This document shows positions 1 to 11,074 of a DNA stretch of 64,000 nt, piece after piece; positions within the stretch are counted from its first letter, which is position 1, and every line of letters starts with the position of its first letter. The stretch comes from Trichobilharzia regenti (lineage: Eukaryota; Platyhelminthes; Trematoda; Strigeidida; Schistosomatidae). The stretch is taken from assembly GCA_944472135.2 (NCBI GenBank), contig OX235264.1, positions 122,045,809-122,109,808 on the forward strand, read 5' to 3'. Under the pieces are notes generated by a model. It did not search any database and was not told where the DNA came from. It worked only from the letters and a program-made list of their open reading frames with translations. Made by a program: the position numbers and the translations under genes.

Positions 1-523
1 TAGGCTTTCCAACAAAATAATCATCATGGACTATTGTCAATCATTTAACCAACAGTGGAATTAGTTCACCAAGTATCAATATACACAGTCTGAGAAGGTA
101 CAAATATTACACATGTCATGTACTTTATAATCAATATACAAACATGTAAATTAAGAGGAAAAAGTACACTGTGTAGAGAGCACCATTTTAACCGTAATCA
201 TCATAATTAAAGTACAGAGCGAACTGTAAAAATATCATTAATAGGTATAATTAATTCTAGAAGCCTTTTTTCTGTGAGTTATTCAACCAATAGTAGCAAA
301 GCAACCATTCATTCGTCAAGTAAACAACCAATCAGAATACAGTGTTTTGAGTACAAATTAAAAAAGTCGAATTCTGATTGGACAATAGATAAATAACCAA
401 TCTAAAAATAGTAATAATGATGAAATAATTATACGGTTTTACGATTTCGTTCAAATAACTGATGAAATAATGACAATGAATAATTACAATAATAATAATA
501 ATAACAATAATAATAAAACTCAC
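1..523. other. Intron downstream of GTPBP2-like exon 3
   Basis: This is AT-rich DNA with an (AAT)n run at about 486-516. The next GTPBP2-like exon lies beyond the left edge. The open frame that continues leftwards from the exon encodes only low-complexity isoleucine-rich sequence, as expected for intron read-through. No other element is recognised. Confidence 0.6.
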
Positions 524-775
524 TTCTTCTGCAGATCTTCGATAAACTCTTCCATCAGCATATTTGTAGTTCGTTACATTCCCGTCAGCATCAAAGCCTA
601 ACAGCTCACGACTTAAACTGCTAGTACGACCTGACTGGACTTCATGTAAATGACGAAATAGATTTAATCGTGCTTTGCCACGTGCATTATCCAATTCCCC
701 GTCTGTTAATACACCGATCAATGTCGACTTGCCTGAATCCATTCCACCGACTAAAGCTACGCACAGGTCAGGTGA
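524..775 (-). CDS. GTPBP2: GTPBP2-like GTPase, P-loop exon (exon 3 seen)
   Basis: This 84-codon internal exon carries the start of the GTP-binding domain of a GTPBP1/GTPBP2-type translational GTPase, a cytoplasmic elongation-factor relative linked to ribosome rescue and mRNA surveillance. Visible motifs are the P-loop GGMDSGKST (G1), then [20 protein letters not shown] and SGRTSS, a stretch shared across the family. LNLFRHLHE with QSGRTSS is closer to my recollection of GTPBP2 than of GTPBP1. The minus-strand acceptor TCTAG ends at 776. The donor GTGAGT lies at 523-518. Both ends are phase 0, and the exon joins in frame to the exon at 10634-10966. The first in-frame ATG (742) lies inside the P-loop, so it is not a start. 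The remaining G domain and C-terminal barrels must lie beyond the left edge. The usual G1 core GNVDxGKS reads GGMDSGKS here, which is still a valid P-loop. Confidence 0.92.
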
Positions 776-1639
776 CTAGACAACACACAACAATACAAAA
801 GGAGGAAAGTGTTTAGTGAAAAAAGAGATGAAGATATAAAGAAATCATATTTTATCCTTCATATACACACGCTCACACAACGAAAATAAATTATGGTCAC
901 AAATTGACTTCAGTTAGAGGACCGTCGGATGATTGGTTAGTCCTTCTTTGTGACTTTTCAACGGTACGCGTGCATGAGCTGATAAGGGTTGGAACTCAGA
1001 GCCTCCAGGTCACAAAGTGAGCTCATATGCCATCCAGCTCATGAGACGAAATCCAAAGTAGTATCCTTTCTGACTTTAGACACTTCAAGACGTTTTGCGC
1101 CACAGCCAGCCAATACCACCTGTCAGTATCTGTTCTCACGCGCACCTTGATACATCCCTCTGATTCCTGTTGAAATCATTGGCGCATACTGATGAAGAGT
1201 AACAAACAGGGACGAAACAACTGTGTTGTACCCTCTGGTAACCAATAGTTCTATCTAACTCAAGTCAATTCGTGATCAAAACTTAGATCGATCAAATACC
1301 TGCAGATCACTTGAGATTTAATTGACGAATATATACATTAGCGTGAAAATACTTTGTTAATTCTGTTATTTTTCCTTATTCCTCCACTTCTACTCTTTCC
1401 TGAGACTATTTAAGAAAGACTTTGTGATACCGCGAAGGGAATTCAAAACTGCGAGTGAATTGTCACTAAGCTAACTCGTTAAAACTGTTGTAGATAGAAT
1501 CATGATGTAATTACTCAAAAACTTGGCGAATACCATCTTGTCAGACTCTGAGAATCCTCCTTCTACACAACTCTCTCCTTGTTACTCAACAGGTAGAACT
1601 TGAAACAATTATAACAGACTTTATGCTCAGACAACTATT

Positions 1640-1825
1640 TTTTTTTTTATTTACAGCTTAATTCCACACTGTATTTTTGGTACAAGTATGGAATTTTCAG
1701 CATGGATATCGGTAGCCCAAATTTTACAGGCCGACCATAGATATCAGGTGTGCGCCGGCGTGGGCTCGAACCCCGGACCATGTGCATGGTCGGTGAGAGT
1801 CCTAACCACTGTGCCACCGACGCAC
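1640..1825 (-). mobile_element. tRNA-derived SINE, copy 1
   Basis: Read on the minus strand, 1825-1750 is a 76-nt tRNA-like head. Its A box is TGGCACAGTGGTTAGG and its B box GGGGTTCGAGCCC, the two internal RNA polymerase III promoter parts. The ends are 7-nt complements (here GTGCGTC with GGCGCAC, one mismatch). The roughly 110-nt body runs through GATATCCATGCTGAAAATTC and ends in an A-rich tail at about 1640. The same element recurs at 24076-24269 and 45640-45802, so it is an interspersed repeat rather than a working tRNA gene. Confidence 0.8.
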
Positions 1826-1929
1826 ACTAAATATTATAACAACTCTACGATGTCTTATTTATGTAGTGAGAAAATTGTTAGGCGATAAGCTACCCACTTA
1901 GTGGGAAACACTCAGTAAGTGGCGCTTTT

Positions 1930-2180
1930 TATTCTTTGTATCCTATCCCGACGGGCATTACTAGCTGATATAGGTGCAGGTTGGAAAAGAGCCAGTGGTG
2001 GCCAAACAAAAAACATGGCATCAATCCATGAAATCCTTGACAGTTAAACTAAGTCAGGTAGGGAGATGCAGACTTCCGGGTTGGGGCCCTCGGGACTCTA
2101 GGAATCAATGGCTGGAGACAATAGGTGATATGGCTCAAAATCGTTGTCAATGGCGCAGATGTATTCAGTCGCCGTAACCT
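1930..2180 (+). mobile_element. RTE-clade LINE fragment (family A), C-terminal end
   Basis: The translation contains KTWHQSMKSLT, VGRCRLPGWGPRD and WLETIGDMAQNRCQW. These match the C-terminal end of the better preserved family A copy on the minus strand at 20370-21549. The copy is short and truncated and lies antisense to the GTPBP2-like gene. Confidence 0.75.
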
Positions 2181-2184
2181 TTCA

Positions 2185-2983
2185 TATTTCTTTCTACCAT
2201 TACCCATTCTATTGCGCTCTTATACCTGCCAAACTCTATTGATTCTCTTCACTCATCTTCTTGTCTGCCTTTGTGTGCTATTTGGAACGTGGCAACTCGA
2301 TTTGCTGCACCGCTTTAGAATAAGGAAAATTTGTAGTTCTGATTGCGTCGACTCAGAACTCGACTTCCTGAAAGCCACACTCGCAGAAAACGGTTACCTT
2401 AACCGATTTATTGACAGAAACATGAAAGAGAAGCAGTCTAAACTGGTCACTGACTCAGTTCCAAAGAAAACCCTATTCGTGAACTTGGAATTCAAAGGAG
2501 ATCAAGCTTCTGATATGCTCAAAAATCGTCTTTCTAAATCAGTTAGTAAAACGTTCCCTGCAGCTAGATTACATATGACGTTCACGAGCCGCAAACTGTT
2601 CTCTACCTCTGTAAAAGATAAGCTCCCCCGTCTGACCGCCTCCATGTGCATCTACCAGTTCACCTGCTCTTGTGGAGCAAGGTACATTGGCCGTAGTCAG
2701 AGAATGCTCTCCACACGGATACGAGAACATATTCCAGCTTGGTTTTACAAAGGAGAAAGGAAATGTGTGCGAAGTTCTATCTTAGAACACCTCATCGACT
2801 CTTGTCACTCGGTCAACCCTGACCATGATTTCAAGGTCATATACAGAATTCATGCCAACTTCCCGCGTTTTCTTCGTTACAGACTTCTAAAGACAGCTGA
2901 GGCCTTGGCAATTCATGACTTTAAGTCAGACCTTTGTGTACAAAAGAAGTATGTACAATCCCTACTGCTGCCTTGGCCGTAGA
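2185..2983 (+). pseudogene. Penelope-like element fragment with GIY-YIG endonuclease
   Basis: An open frame ending at the TAG at 2980-2982 encodes the C-terminal part of a Penelope-like retroelement polyprotein. The diagnostic segment is CIYQFTCSCGARYIGRSQRM followed by LSTRIREH. This is the GIY-YIG nuclease core, with a cysteine pair before the YIG and the conserved arginine and histidine after it. Family members use this nuclease to nick target DNA. The upstream part (PKKTLFVNLEFKGDQ, then KTFPAARLHMTF) fits the linker after the reverse transcriptase, but the reverse transcriptase itself is missing. The open frame starts inside the preceding RTE fragment, so its N-terminal residues are not Penelope sequence. 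Confidence 0.82.
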
Positions 2984-3699
2984 GGGATAGACATTTATTT
3001 TATTATTTTATGTACTTTTCCCTTATTACTTCGATTATTATTATCATTATTATTACGACTCTCATTCTGAATCTTTTCCACTTGATCTACTTGACATTTT
3101 AAACCAAAAAAAAAAAAATTATTCATGTGTATACTTTTTATCTTTATTTTTACAATATTAAATTATATATATATATATGTCAATAGAAAGAGCAGTCAAA
3201 TCCAAGTTTTGTTTTCGACAATGCATATAAACGCACTTTCCACCAGATAGACACGTCGAATTTATTTTATCGATTTTTCTTATTGAGAGGTGCAGAGATA
3301 TACAGGTAAGTAGATAGATAGACACACAGACAGACAATTACAGATACACAGTTAAATATTTGAATAGAGGTACAGACAGACATGGCTGGATTAACATAAT
3401 CGCTAGAAAGTACATGGATAGACAGACACAAGGAACTAGGTGATGTAAGGTGCAAAGGTTTATTTTTCCTGAAAATACCTTCAAACCAGTCTGGTTATGG
3501 TACACAATTGATTGCTTGATTGATGGATAGACAAGTGGAAACTAACCAAAACATTTTTGTTGGGAGAAGGTGGGGGTTTAATTACTTTCAAGTTGGATTT
3601 AAGATACGAACAACTACCAACTTATAAAATTAGAGAGTAATTATTGATCAATCATATGAAGGACTGAACAGCTGTTTTATTTTGTTGCTGTGCCAGTTA

Positions 3700-4620
3700 G
3701 AATTCATTCTCAGCACGGATGCAAAAAGGCGCATTGGCGTTTACTATCCTCAGGATCCTCCCAACTTGTACGCCGGCCGGACAGTCTACACCTTCCTAAG
3801 TGGCTGGGCTGGCTAGCTTCAACTAATTCTTATGGATTTCATTAACTGATGAAGCTATGTTTCCGTTTGACCACCATGTGCTATCTGTTTTCCAACCTGA
3901 TCGATCTTATATCAGCAAATAAAATCGACCGTCAAGGAAGGCGATCGATGGCTAGACAGGCATGTGTAACACATCTCCTAACCATCACCGCAATCCATGT
4001 AACTTCACAACCTCATCGATTGATTTTCCTTCCTTCCCTACCACCCTATTATGCCAACACCTAACACATAGGATATAGAACGCAGACACTTATGATCAAA
4101 GATAGCTAACCGGGCTCTGCATGTCGTCCAATTTCAATGGCCGCGTTTCACTCACAGCCAACCATAAAGAAGGATGGAAAGAACTTTTGAACAGCACACA
4201 CACCTTTCGGTAGACAGTCGGATACCACGTCTACTAACCCAGAAATGGAGTGAGTTGCCTACAAATGCCAAACGAGCCTTCTGTATCCGTGCTGACATTT
4301 CGTGGGTGATCAACCAGCTAGGGCTGGCTGGTGGAGCTCCCTAAATAAAAGAAGTGGTCAACACGCTCCAGTAACCACTCAACTCCTGATTATCTTTAAG
4401 CTAGAAGTGAATTGATGTAGTCCAGTCCAGTTTTGTAGCGTCATCTTACATTTGATAGCAGGAGCGAATCGCATACCAAACATTCGAAGGTTGCTGCTCC
4501 TCAAGGTGTTCAGAAGACTCAGCGGCTTCACCTAGAAGGCAGGACTGATGATAACATGTCAATCGGGGAGTTGCTGAAGCTGGATTTGTGTATGGTTGCC
4601 GAGTCAGGTGAAAGTAAATG
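3700..4620 (-). mobile_element. RTE family A LINE fragment, decayed
   Basis: The plus-strand text at 4260-4540 (for example GAATCGCATACCAAACATTC) repeats the antisense sequence of the family A copy at 21120-21400. 3770-4160 matches its downstream end. Frames are broken throughout. This is an old minus-strand copy. Confidence 0.65.
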
Positions 4621-5039
4621 ATGGCAGCTGCCAACGGGTTGGGTTCCCGATTGGAACACATGGAATTAATAACGACATAATAATAACACCAAACAAAATG
4701 TATCCAGTTGCCCTAACAACACAACACAAAACAGTCAATCGATAAATTTCAATCAACATTAATGATTTATTAAACAGTTCTAGGTCAGTTAACAAATTAA
4801 TCACACCTAACCCACCCACCCACTCTGTAGTTTTTATATAAGGTCAATTATGACTTGAAATTATTCCGTGGTCAGCTGCGGATTAATACACACATATACA
4901 AGTGACAGAGGGGAACACTTGTTTTACTTTTATGCAGCTGGTGGCATTCATCAGAAAGCTGTTGTTGGCAACCGTCAGCAAGGCGCATCTACCATCTAGT
5001 AAGAAGTGATGTACCTTGTAAGATTTGGACCTGGGTCAC

Positions 5040-5265
5040 CTGAATATATGGTTCGCAGGGATTTGATTGGTTACAGGACTGATAGCGAACTGACATCATT
5101 TTAGACAACGGTTGGAAAGTCTGGGAGTAATGGACAGGTGTTTCGTCCTACTTCAGGGCTATTCATCAGTGCACATCCACCAAAAGAGTTCAAACCCAGG
5201 ACCACCACATCAGACACCGGGACCTGACCCAACGGGTCATGAATTCTAACATCTGCCAATACGTG
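5040..5265 (-). mobile_element. Sm-alpha-like SINE with hammerhead motif
   Basis: On the minus strand a tRNA-like segment with a GGTCCTGGGTTTGAAC B box is followed by a hammerhead-like core at 5169-5132. The core starts with CTGATGA and continues to AGGACGAAACACCTGTCC. This order is the layout known for the schistosome Sm-alpha retroposons. Stem II is imperfect, so the motif may be inactive. Confidence 0.65.
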
Positions 5266-5299
5266 ATACATATTTAGCGCGATCGCCAGTTAGCGTCAT

Positions 5300-5395
5300 A
5301 CATGAGAAACTGTCCTCTTGTCTGATGAACTGCCGAAGAGTCCCAAACTAGGACGAAAAATATGTTCGGTACTCCCAGGTTTACCGATGGTTCTC
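5300..5395 (+). mobile_element. Sm-alpha-like hammerhead fragment, opposite orientation
   Basis: The plus strand carries GAAGAGTCCCAAACTAGGAC directly followed by GAAA (5336-5358), then a tail containing GGTACTCCCAGG. This is the stem II and GAAA half of the Sm-alpha hammerhead. The CTGATGA-like box is degraded to CCGAAGA. It lies head to head with the preceding minus-strand copy. Confidence 0.55.
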
Positions 5396-5439
5396 TACCC
5401 GATATACATATATCTTACTGATGTGTGAGTGAAAGGTAA

Positions 5440-6325
5440 ACTGGACCCAAACAAAAAACTTGGAGGATCTGGACTTCGCCGATGATATATGTCTGATTTC
5501 CCACAAACTGGAAGATATGCAAGTGAAAAGCAACAAGTTGACGATAGAAGAAGCATCCAGAGAAAATAGGCCTTCAGGTGAATATAGAGAAAACAAAGGT
5601 GATGAAGATTCCTGGCCAACACCAACAACAACAGACAACAATCAGCCAGCATAAATGGGAGGAACCTGAAAGAAACAACCTCCTTCACCTAACGACCAGG
5701 GAAGCATCGTTTCAACTACAAGCGGACAGAACTGACGAGGATATCAAAGCAAGAATCAGGAAGGCAAGACAAGCTTTCATTACTCTCAAGTCTGTGTGGA
5801 GGTCAACAGCAATCAGCATGTAAAATAAGATCCGGATTTTCAACTCCAATGTGAAGTTAGTGCTACTCACCACACAGATCAGAGAATTGGCCAGCGCGTC
5901 ATAAACAGCATCTCAAACAAACTACAGACCTTCATCAACAGCTGACTTCGCTCAATGGTACTCAAGATCAGATGGCCGGCAGAAAAGATCAGAAACAGGG
6001 ATTTTTGGAAATGAGCGAACCAACCAGGAACCTATTGTGAAACAAATAGGCAGGAAGAAATGGAGATGGATTGACTGGCCATACTCTGAGGAAACCATCA
6101 GGTGACATCACTAGACAAGCCATTACTCGATTGGAACCCGAAAGGGAAGCGGCGAGTTGGTCGTCAGTGCAAGGGTGACATGGATGAGGTGATGCGAAGA
6201 GGAGATGATGAAAGCATGTGGACAGACTTGGAGCCAGGTAAAAACTCTAACAGACAATCGAACGCAATGGAGACGCGCCGCTGAAGCCTTATGTTCCTCT
6301 AGGAATTAAAGGGTATAATAATAAT
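5440..6325 (+). mobile_element. RTE (family B) 3' fragment, decayed
   Basis: The translation shows DLDFADDICLISHKLEDMQ (reverse transcriptase FADD box), later KARQAFITLKSVW and WNPKGKRRVGR. These are the same landmarks, in the same order, as the full-length RTE at 11502-14747. The frame is broken several times. The 3' end is a short ATA microsatellite at about 6312-6325, typical of RTE tails. Confidence 0.8.
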
Positions 6326-6714
6326 GAATGAATTACAGTTTGCTTTGCAACTGACTCCTAATGCTTAACATATTAGCCAAAAACAAGGCAAATAATAGTA
6401 ATGGTAGTAATAATACGATCACTAATAATGATCTTGACCTTTTCAAGCTGGTGAGAAAAGGCGATAGTGTTAAAATGCATTACAATGATTTAAAAATTGA
6501 GTGAATATGATCAATTAACCTTTGAATAGTTCAAGAACTTCACACATGATGATATGAGAGTAAGTAATGTTACCTACCAGTATATATGTGTGTTTGTGTG
6601 TGTGAAATAGACATTGAATACGTTGATAAGACACTAGTTAGTCACTGGCTTCATGTGTCTAGTCCTTTGTGTTTGGAGTAGACTGCATTCTACTGCAGTC
6701 AAGTTTGTAATAGG

Positions 6715-6965
6715 GCCACCATGCCCACTCACTCGGTGACTTGCCATCACGATGCACTGTACCGTGAAGTGTTGATATTAGATGGTTGGAGGCAAATGGC
6801 CACAGGAAACCTTGGACACACTACTAGATTTCGTGCCAGTTGGCATTCACCAGTCAGGGCAAGGCGTATTTGCAAGCACATTGACGCATGTCCCTTTAGA
6901 GATTCGTGATTACGAGCCACCTTGAATGATAGCCACACACCAAACTTGACTGCAGTAAAATTCAC
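6715..6965 (-). mobile_element. Second SINE family, fragment
   Basis: The sequence from CTTGCCATCACGATGCACTG through TTGGAGGCAAATGG matches the tail half of the elements at 7040-7330 and 18090-18330. It lies in inverted orientation relative to its neighbour at 7040. The tRNA-like head is degraded. Confidence 0.5.
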
Positions 6966-7039
6966 TCAGCACCAAATAAACGACTAGACACATTACACTA
7001 ATTACTAGCTAGTGTTCAATGAATACAATCCCACAGGAG

Positions 7040-7330
7040 GTGAATCGCGAATCCAATAAGCTCAGTGGTAACATCTCTGACTACAGCACTGGGTGATGCG
7101 GGTTCGAATCTCAGAAGATGGGACATGACTTCCTTCAAGGTCGCAGATACGCCTTGTCCTAACTGGTGAGTGCCAACAAGCACCGCACCTAGGTGTGTGT
7201 GTGTGTGTCCAAGGCTTCCTGTGGACGATTGTCTCCAATCATCTAACATCAACAATTCAAAGTACACCGTGATGGCAAGCTACTTAGAATGCTGACCACA
7301 TTGAAAACCTAACTGATAGAATTCAGTCTA
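7040..7330 (+). mobile_element. Second tRNA-related SINE family
   Basis: The head reads AATAAGCTCAGTGGTAACAT (A-box-like) and GCGGGTTCGAATCTC (B box), a tRNA-like RNA polymerase III promoter. A body containing a (GT)n run and CCAAGGCTTCCTGTGGACGA follows. The same head and body occur on the minus strand at 18090-18330. Confidence 0.6.
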
Positions 7331-7809
7331 CATCAAAAAAAGGACTAGGAAGCATCCCACTAGTTACTGATTAGTGTCCAATCAAAGTGACAACACAATT
7401 CATTTTAATATCATAATCGCATGCATGTAATAAATGATCTTCACTATGTTGCCTCTATGATATTATTTTGACTAACACTCACTAATCTGAGAAAATTTGT
7501 ACATATTTTATTAGCTACTGTATAGTTGAAATGTAGAAGTGTATTGGTTGTATTCAATGAAACATACTGTGTTGTAACTGACATGACTATACGACAGCTG
7601 TAGTGAATGTAAATCTCTGTCTTTCCGCTGACTGACAGACATATCTGCTTTTTGTCTACATGGTCGATGAAATCCAAGAAGTGTTTCTATTTTGGTGTTT
7701 CATTATGGATAAATTTTATTTTGATAAAGTCATCACACAGTCTTAAGAAGTAATACTGACCAAGTTAAACTTTAAACTTTACCAGTTACCACTGGTAATT
7801 AGTGGTTCT

Positions 7810-8790
7810 TAAAGTTTAAATGAAGTTTATCACCTCCGTTCTCCCTATGCTCACCTGCAGCCCAAACTTTACTGCTGCTTCTTCGTCCAGTTTGTTGGTT
7901 TTCGCCTGCAAGTTAAACATAAATCATCTGCCTAGTAGTTCAGATCTTCGAGAGTCTTCTTATTGGTCTAACGAGTTATTGTCTTCTCACTCCTCGACAC
8001 CCTCAACAGTCTGACGTACAATTCAGTCCACCAAAATTAGGAATATCATAGGTGATAATAGACAGGCAGGCAGGTAGCCACCTTGTCTTATTCCTGTTGT
8101 AAGATCAATTCTATTCCCATCCTTGAATCAAGTCAACCTGTCCCGGATCAGCCTAGCGTTGTTGCAACCCGGTTGTTGCTACCTGGTTAAGTAGCCAATT
8201 AAATTCTATCTTTGTGCCTATGCTCGGTCTATCTCTCTTAACCGCTCTCTGTTTTATGCCATGCCTTACTTGGGTTCATTCTTCTACTGACAGCTTACCT
8301 GAACGGTCATGTCTGGTTCCGGCTAGTTCGCAATTTTGGCTTTAACGTTATTCCGCTCTCATAGCGGTACCTTGCTTTCTGTTAAGCGTTGTGCTTTGTA
8401 CTCTTGAAACCGTTAAGGTTTGTTGTATATATATAATTATTGATTTGTTTATTAATAGTACCGTAGAAACAGTGACCGGCTTCTTGTTTGTTCTGGACCG
8501 GGATAGCCTTTATCTACGCGTGACTTAATTTCAAGCGATATTGCGCTTACACCTGTATTCACTTGGAATGCCTCACTGAGTTTCCTGTTGTGGATCACCT
8601 GACACATGTCAATGTGATATAGCCAGCTACGGCTGAATGAGGTTGATAATGACTTGAGCACTGCAGCCCGTAGTGTTGAAGTGCTTTCCAAAGTACTTCT
8701 CGGTCAACGCTGTCTGTCGAAGGCCTTTTCGAAGTTAATGAAGAAAGTTGAGCTAGAGGTTTGACTACCATCCTATGCATTATTATTATT
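7810..8790 (-). mobile_element. RTE (family B) fragment split by a solo LTR
   Basis: The two parts 7810-8097 and 8557-8790 align in order with the antisense of 12160-12650 of the full-length RTE. Across the solo LTR, the text before 8097 and after 8556 joins without a gap when compared with that paralogue. This gives an empty-site control for the inserted LTR. Confidence 0.8.
8098..8551. mobile_element. Solo LTR, 454 bp, with 5-bp target duplication
   Basis: The insert begins TGTAAG and ends CTTACA (6-bp inverted termini of the TG...CA type). It is flanked by CCTGT at 8093-8097 and at 8552-8556. It sits inside an RTE fragment whose intact paralogue at about 12430-12470 lacks it. No internal retroviral genes are present, so it is a solo LTR left by LTR-LTR recombination. 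The superfamily cannot be assigned. A 5-bp duplication fits Gypsy or BEL/Pao. It does not resemble the 359-bp LTR of the array at 25-45 kb. Confidence 0.85.
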
Positions 8791-9420
8791 ATTGTATCCT
8801 TTAGTTCCTAGAGGAACATAGGGCTTCAGCTGAGCACCTCCATTGCCTTCGGTTTTCTGACAACTTTTTCACCCTGCTCCAGGTCTGTCCACATGCTTTC
8901 ATCTCCTCCTCGCATGACCTCCTCCAAGTCACCCTTGCACTGACGACCAACTCGCCGCCTCCCTTTCGGGTTCCACTCGAGCGATGGCCTGTCGTGTGAT
9001 GTCACCTGATGGTTTCCTCAACGTATGGCCAATCCATCTCCATTTCTTCCTGCCTATTTGTTTCACAATCGGTTCCTGCTGGGTTGGTTCGCTTCCAGAG
9101 ATCTTTGTTGCTGAATTTTTCTGGCCATCTGATCTTGAGTATTGAGCGGTGACAACTGCTGGTGAAGGTGTGTAGTTTGTTCGAGGTGCTCTTTATGACG
9201 CGCTGGTCAAGATTCTGATCCGTATAGTAGCACTGACTTTACATTGGAGTTGAAAATCCGGATCTTATTTTTGATGCTGAGTGCTGTTGACCTCCACACA
9301 GATTTGAGAGTAATGAAAGCTTGTCTATGCATAGGGTTGCAATTTAATCATCACACGATTAACCTTTCCTGAATCCAGTTTGTGTGGCTGGCGGAGTCCT
9401 GTATCCAGTGCATCTTTTAT
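8790..9420 (-). mobile_element. RTE (family B) 3' fragment
   Basis: Starting at an ATT microsatellite (8780-8795), the text GTTCCTAGAGGAACATAGGG and onwards is the antisense 3' end of the family B RTE, matching 11515-12040. From 9330 it jumps to sequence matching 12680-12760, so the copy is internally rearranged. Confidence 0.75.
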
Positions 9421-9429
9421 TCTCTCTTC

Positions 9430-9610
9430 GTTTATATACATGACCGAAATTTGATTGATAATTTACTATAACAAATGACACAAAAACCTTCTGTGAGATT
9501 TCATCAGCCGTAGAGAAAGAATCAATTGGTGCATAGTGACTAGCAGTGGAATCCAGGATAAGCATTTCGTCCTATTTCGTACTCATCATCTGTCAACCTG
9601 AGACCTAGCA
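9430..9610 (-). mobile_element. Sm-alpha-like element with hammerhead motif
   Basis: On the minus strand, 9591-9541 reads GATGATGAGTACGAAATAGG followed by ACGAAATGCTTATCCTGGATTCCACTGCTAG. The ATAGGACGAAA core and the CCTGGATTCCACTGC 3' strand are the best recognised part of the schistosome Sm-alpha hammerhead. The first core base of CTGATGAG and part of stem II are changed. Confidence 0.7.
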
Positions 9611-9639
9611 CTTCGGTCCAAATTAACCAACGATAAAAT

Positions 9640-10560
9640 CTAAATTGAACTAAGTAGAGAAGGAATACTTTGCTCGTCAGGTTAGCAACGTCATAAGGTG
9701 TGAAAGGAAACACTGTCTGTCTGTCTGTTTTCGACATAGAACTTTGCACCAATGTGCACCAGTTCAAGTCGCCACACTCCACTCCCTGTAGCACACAAAC
9801 CAAGATAAAAAAGTAGAAGAAATGCATATTAGTGACAGTAGATAGAGGTCTGAGAAAAAGGAACAGTAATAACGAAGAACAATAGAGTTTCATTGGAAAT
9901 CGCAAGTCACAAGGAGTGGATGCATCTGCTCCTGCCATTGACAACGATTTTGAGACATATCACCAATTGTTTCCAACCATTGGTTTTTACCGTCCCGAGG
10001 ACTCCAACCAGTCAGGAAGTCTACAACTTCTTATGTGGCTGGCTTAAACTAACTGTTGTGGATTTCATTGACTGATGGCGCCATGTTTTGGTTTCATCAC
10101 CGCTAGCTCTTTTCCAGCCTGACCCTATGTCAGCTAACACTGCCCGTCGTGGAAGTCGAAGACTAGGCTGGGCATTAGTAGCACATGTCCTAACCGTCTC
10201 GGTCTATGTAATTTCACAGCCTCGTCGATTGATTTCCCCTCCTTACCTAGCACTCGATGGATTCTTAACCTCAATATTGCTCACTTTATTATACCATTTC
10301 ACACGGGAGATAGAACGCAGGCAGCTATTATCAAAGACAACTATTCTTTTCATGTCTTCCACTCTCAATAGCCAGGTTTCACTGACAGCCATAAAGGAGG
10401 ACGGAGCGGACTGCTGCTGGGCAGTATACCCACCCTTTGGTCGATAGTCAGGCGGATATCACGTCTACGCCAGAGACGGTGTAAACTGGCATATGTGAAA
10501 TTAGCCCTTTGCATCCGTAAACAACTGCTACTGAATTCATTTCCGGAAAAGGATGACATA
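9640..10560 (-). mobile_element. RTE family A LINE 3' fragment
   Basis: The minus-strand translation contains NTKTWRHQSMKSTTV-like text and LPRRAVLADIGSGWK. It is followed by the family's 3' end (ATGTCGAAAACAGACAGACA). It corresponds to 20370-21060. It ends only about 75 bp from GTPBP2-like exon 2 at its donor side. Confidence 0.7.
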
Positions 10561-10633
10561 ATGCCGTAAATAACAAACACTATTAAAGGAAAACATGACA
10601 TTGACAGACAGACAGACAAATATAAACACTTAC

Positions 10634-10966
10634 GCCATCATTTGTTGTTGGCGCTAAACGAACCAATAATTCAATAGCTTTACGATATTCTCTATTTATC
10701 GGATTGGTAGTATTATTATCACCATCATCTGCAATTGGTTCAATAATACGTTCTCTTAAGGGATGCAGTGTAGCATTCAAACGTTTTGCCATACGTTCAA
10801 GTGTTGCCAGGGAACTGACTAATTCACTTTGACACAGGCCACTAATATGTCCATCATCATCAACGCCTAATTTGTATATCGCTTTCCCTCCGCCTTCATT
10901 AAGACGCCATTTCATTTGTGTGACAAGTTGTTCAAAACGATTCGGTGTTGGATCAACCAATTTCCG
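10634..10966 (-). CDS. GTPBP2: GTPBP2-like GTPase, exon 2
   Basis: This 111-codon exon encodes the conserved region before the G domain in GTPBP1/2 proteins. It contains RKLVDPTPNRFEQLVTQMKW, then RLNEGGGKAIYKLGVDDDG, LATLERMAKRLNATLHPLRE and LLVRLAPTTNDG. The order and spacing match the family. The TQMKWRL string is one I associate with GTPBP2. The acceptor CAG ends at 10967 and the donor GTAAGT starts at 10633. Both boundaries are phase 0, and the joins to the exons at 23310-23621 and 524-775 keep the frame and the expected protein order. A low-complexity DDGDNNTTN insertion near residue 80 of the exon looks lineage-specific. Confidence 0.93.
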
Positions 10967-11074
10967 CTGTAAAGATTATAAAAAACATAAAATTAATAAT
11001 AATTAAACTATTTAAATATCAGTAAATAGGATTAATTGTATATATTGGATTTCATCATGAGGGGTGACATCAGT

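Larger units (their letters stand above)
776..10633 (-). other. GTPBP2-like intron 2 (9.86 kb), filled with retroelements
   Basis: The intron is bounded by a minus-strand donor GTAAGT at 10633-10628 and an acceptor TAG at 778-776. It holds a tRNA-type SINE, RTE fragments on both strands, a Penelope-like fragment, Sm-alpha-like hammerhead elements, a second SINE family and a solo LTR, each listed separately. The stretches 780-1639, 2990-3700, 6330-6700 and 7330-7800 are AT-rich with simple repeats, and I recognise no gene in them. Confidence 0.85.

Noticed and set aside
332..523. Extension of the GTPBP2-like exon to position 332
   Set aside because: A GTGAGT donor at 523 ends the conserved sequence; beyond it the translation is isoleucine-rich read-through of an (AAT)n intron.
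1750..1825. Functional tRNA gene
   Set aside because: It has a conserved downstream body and A-rich tail and occurs as dispersed copies, so it is a SINE head.
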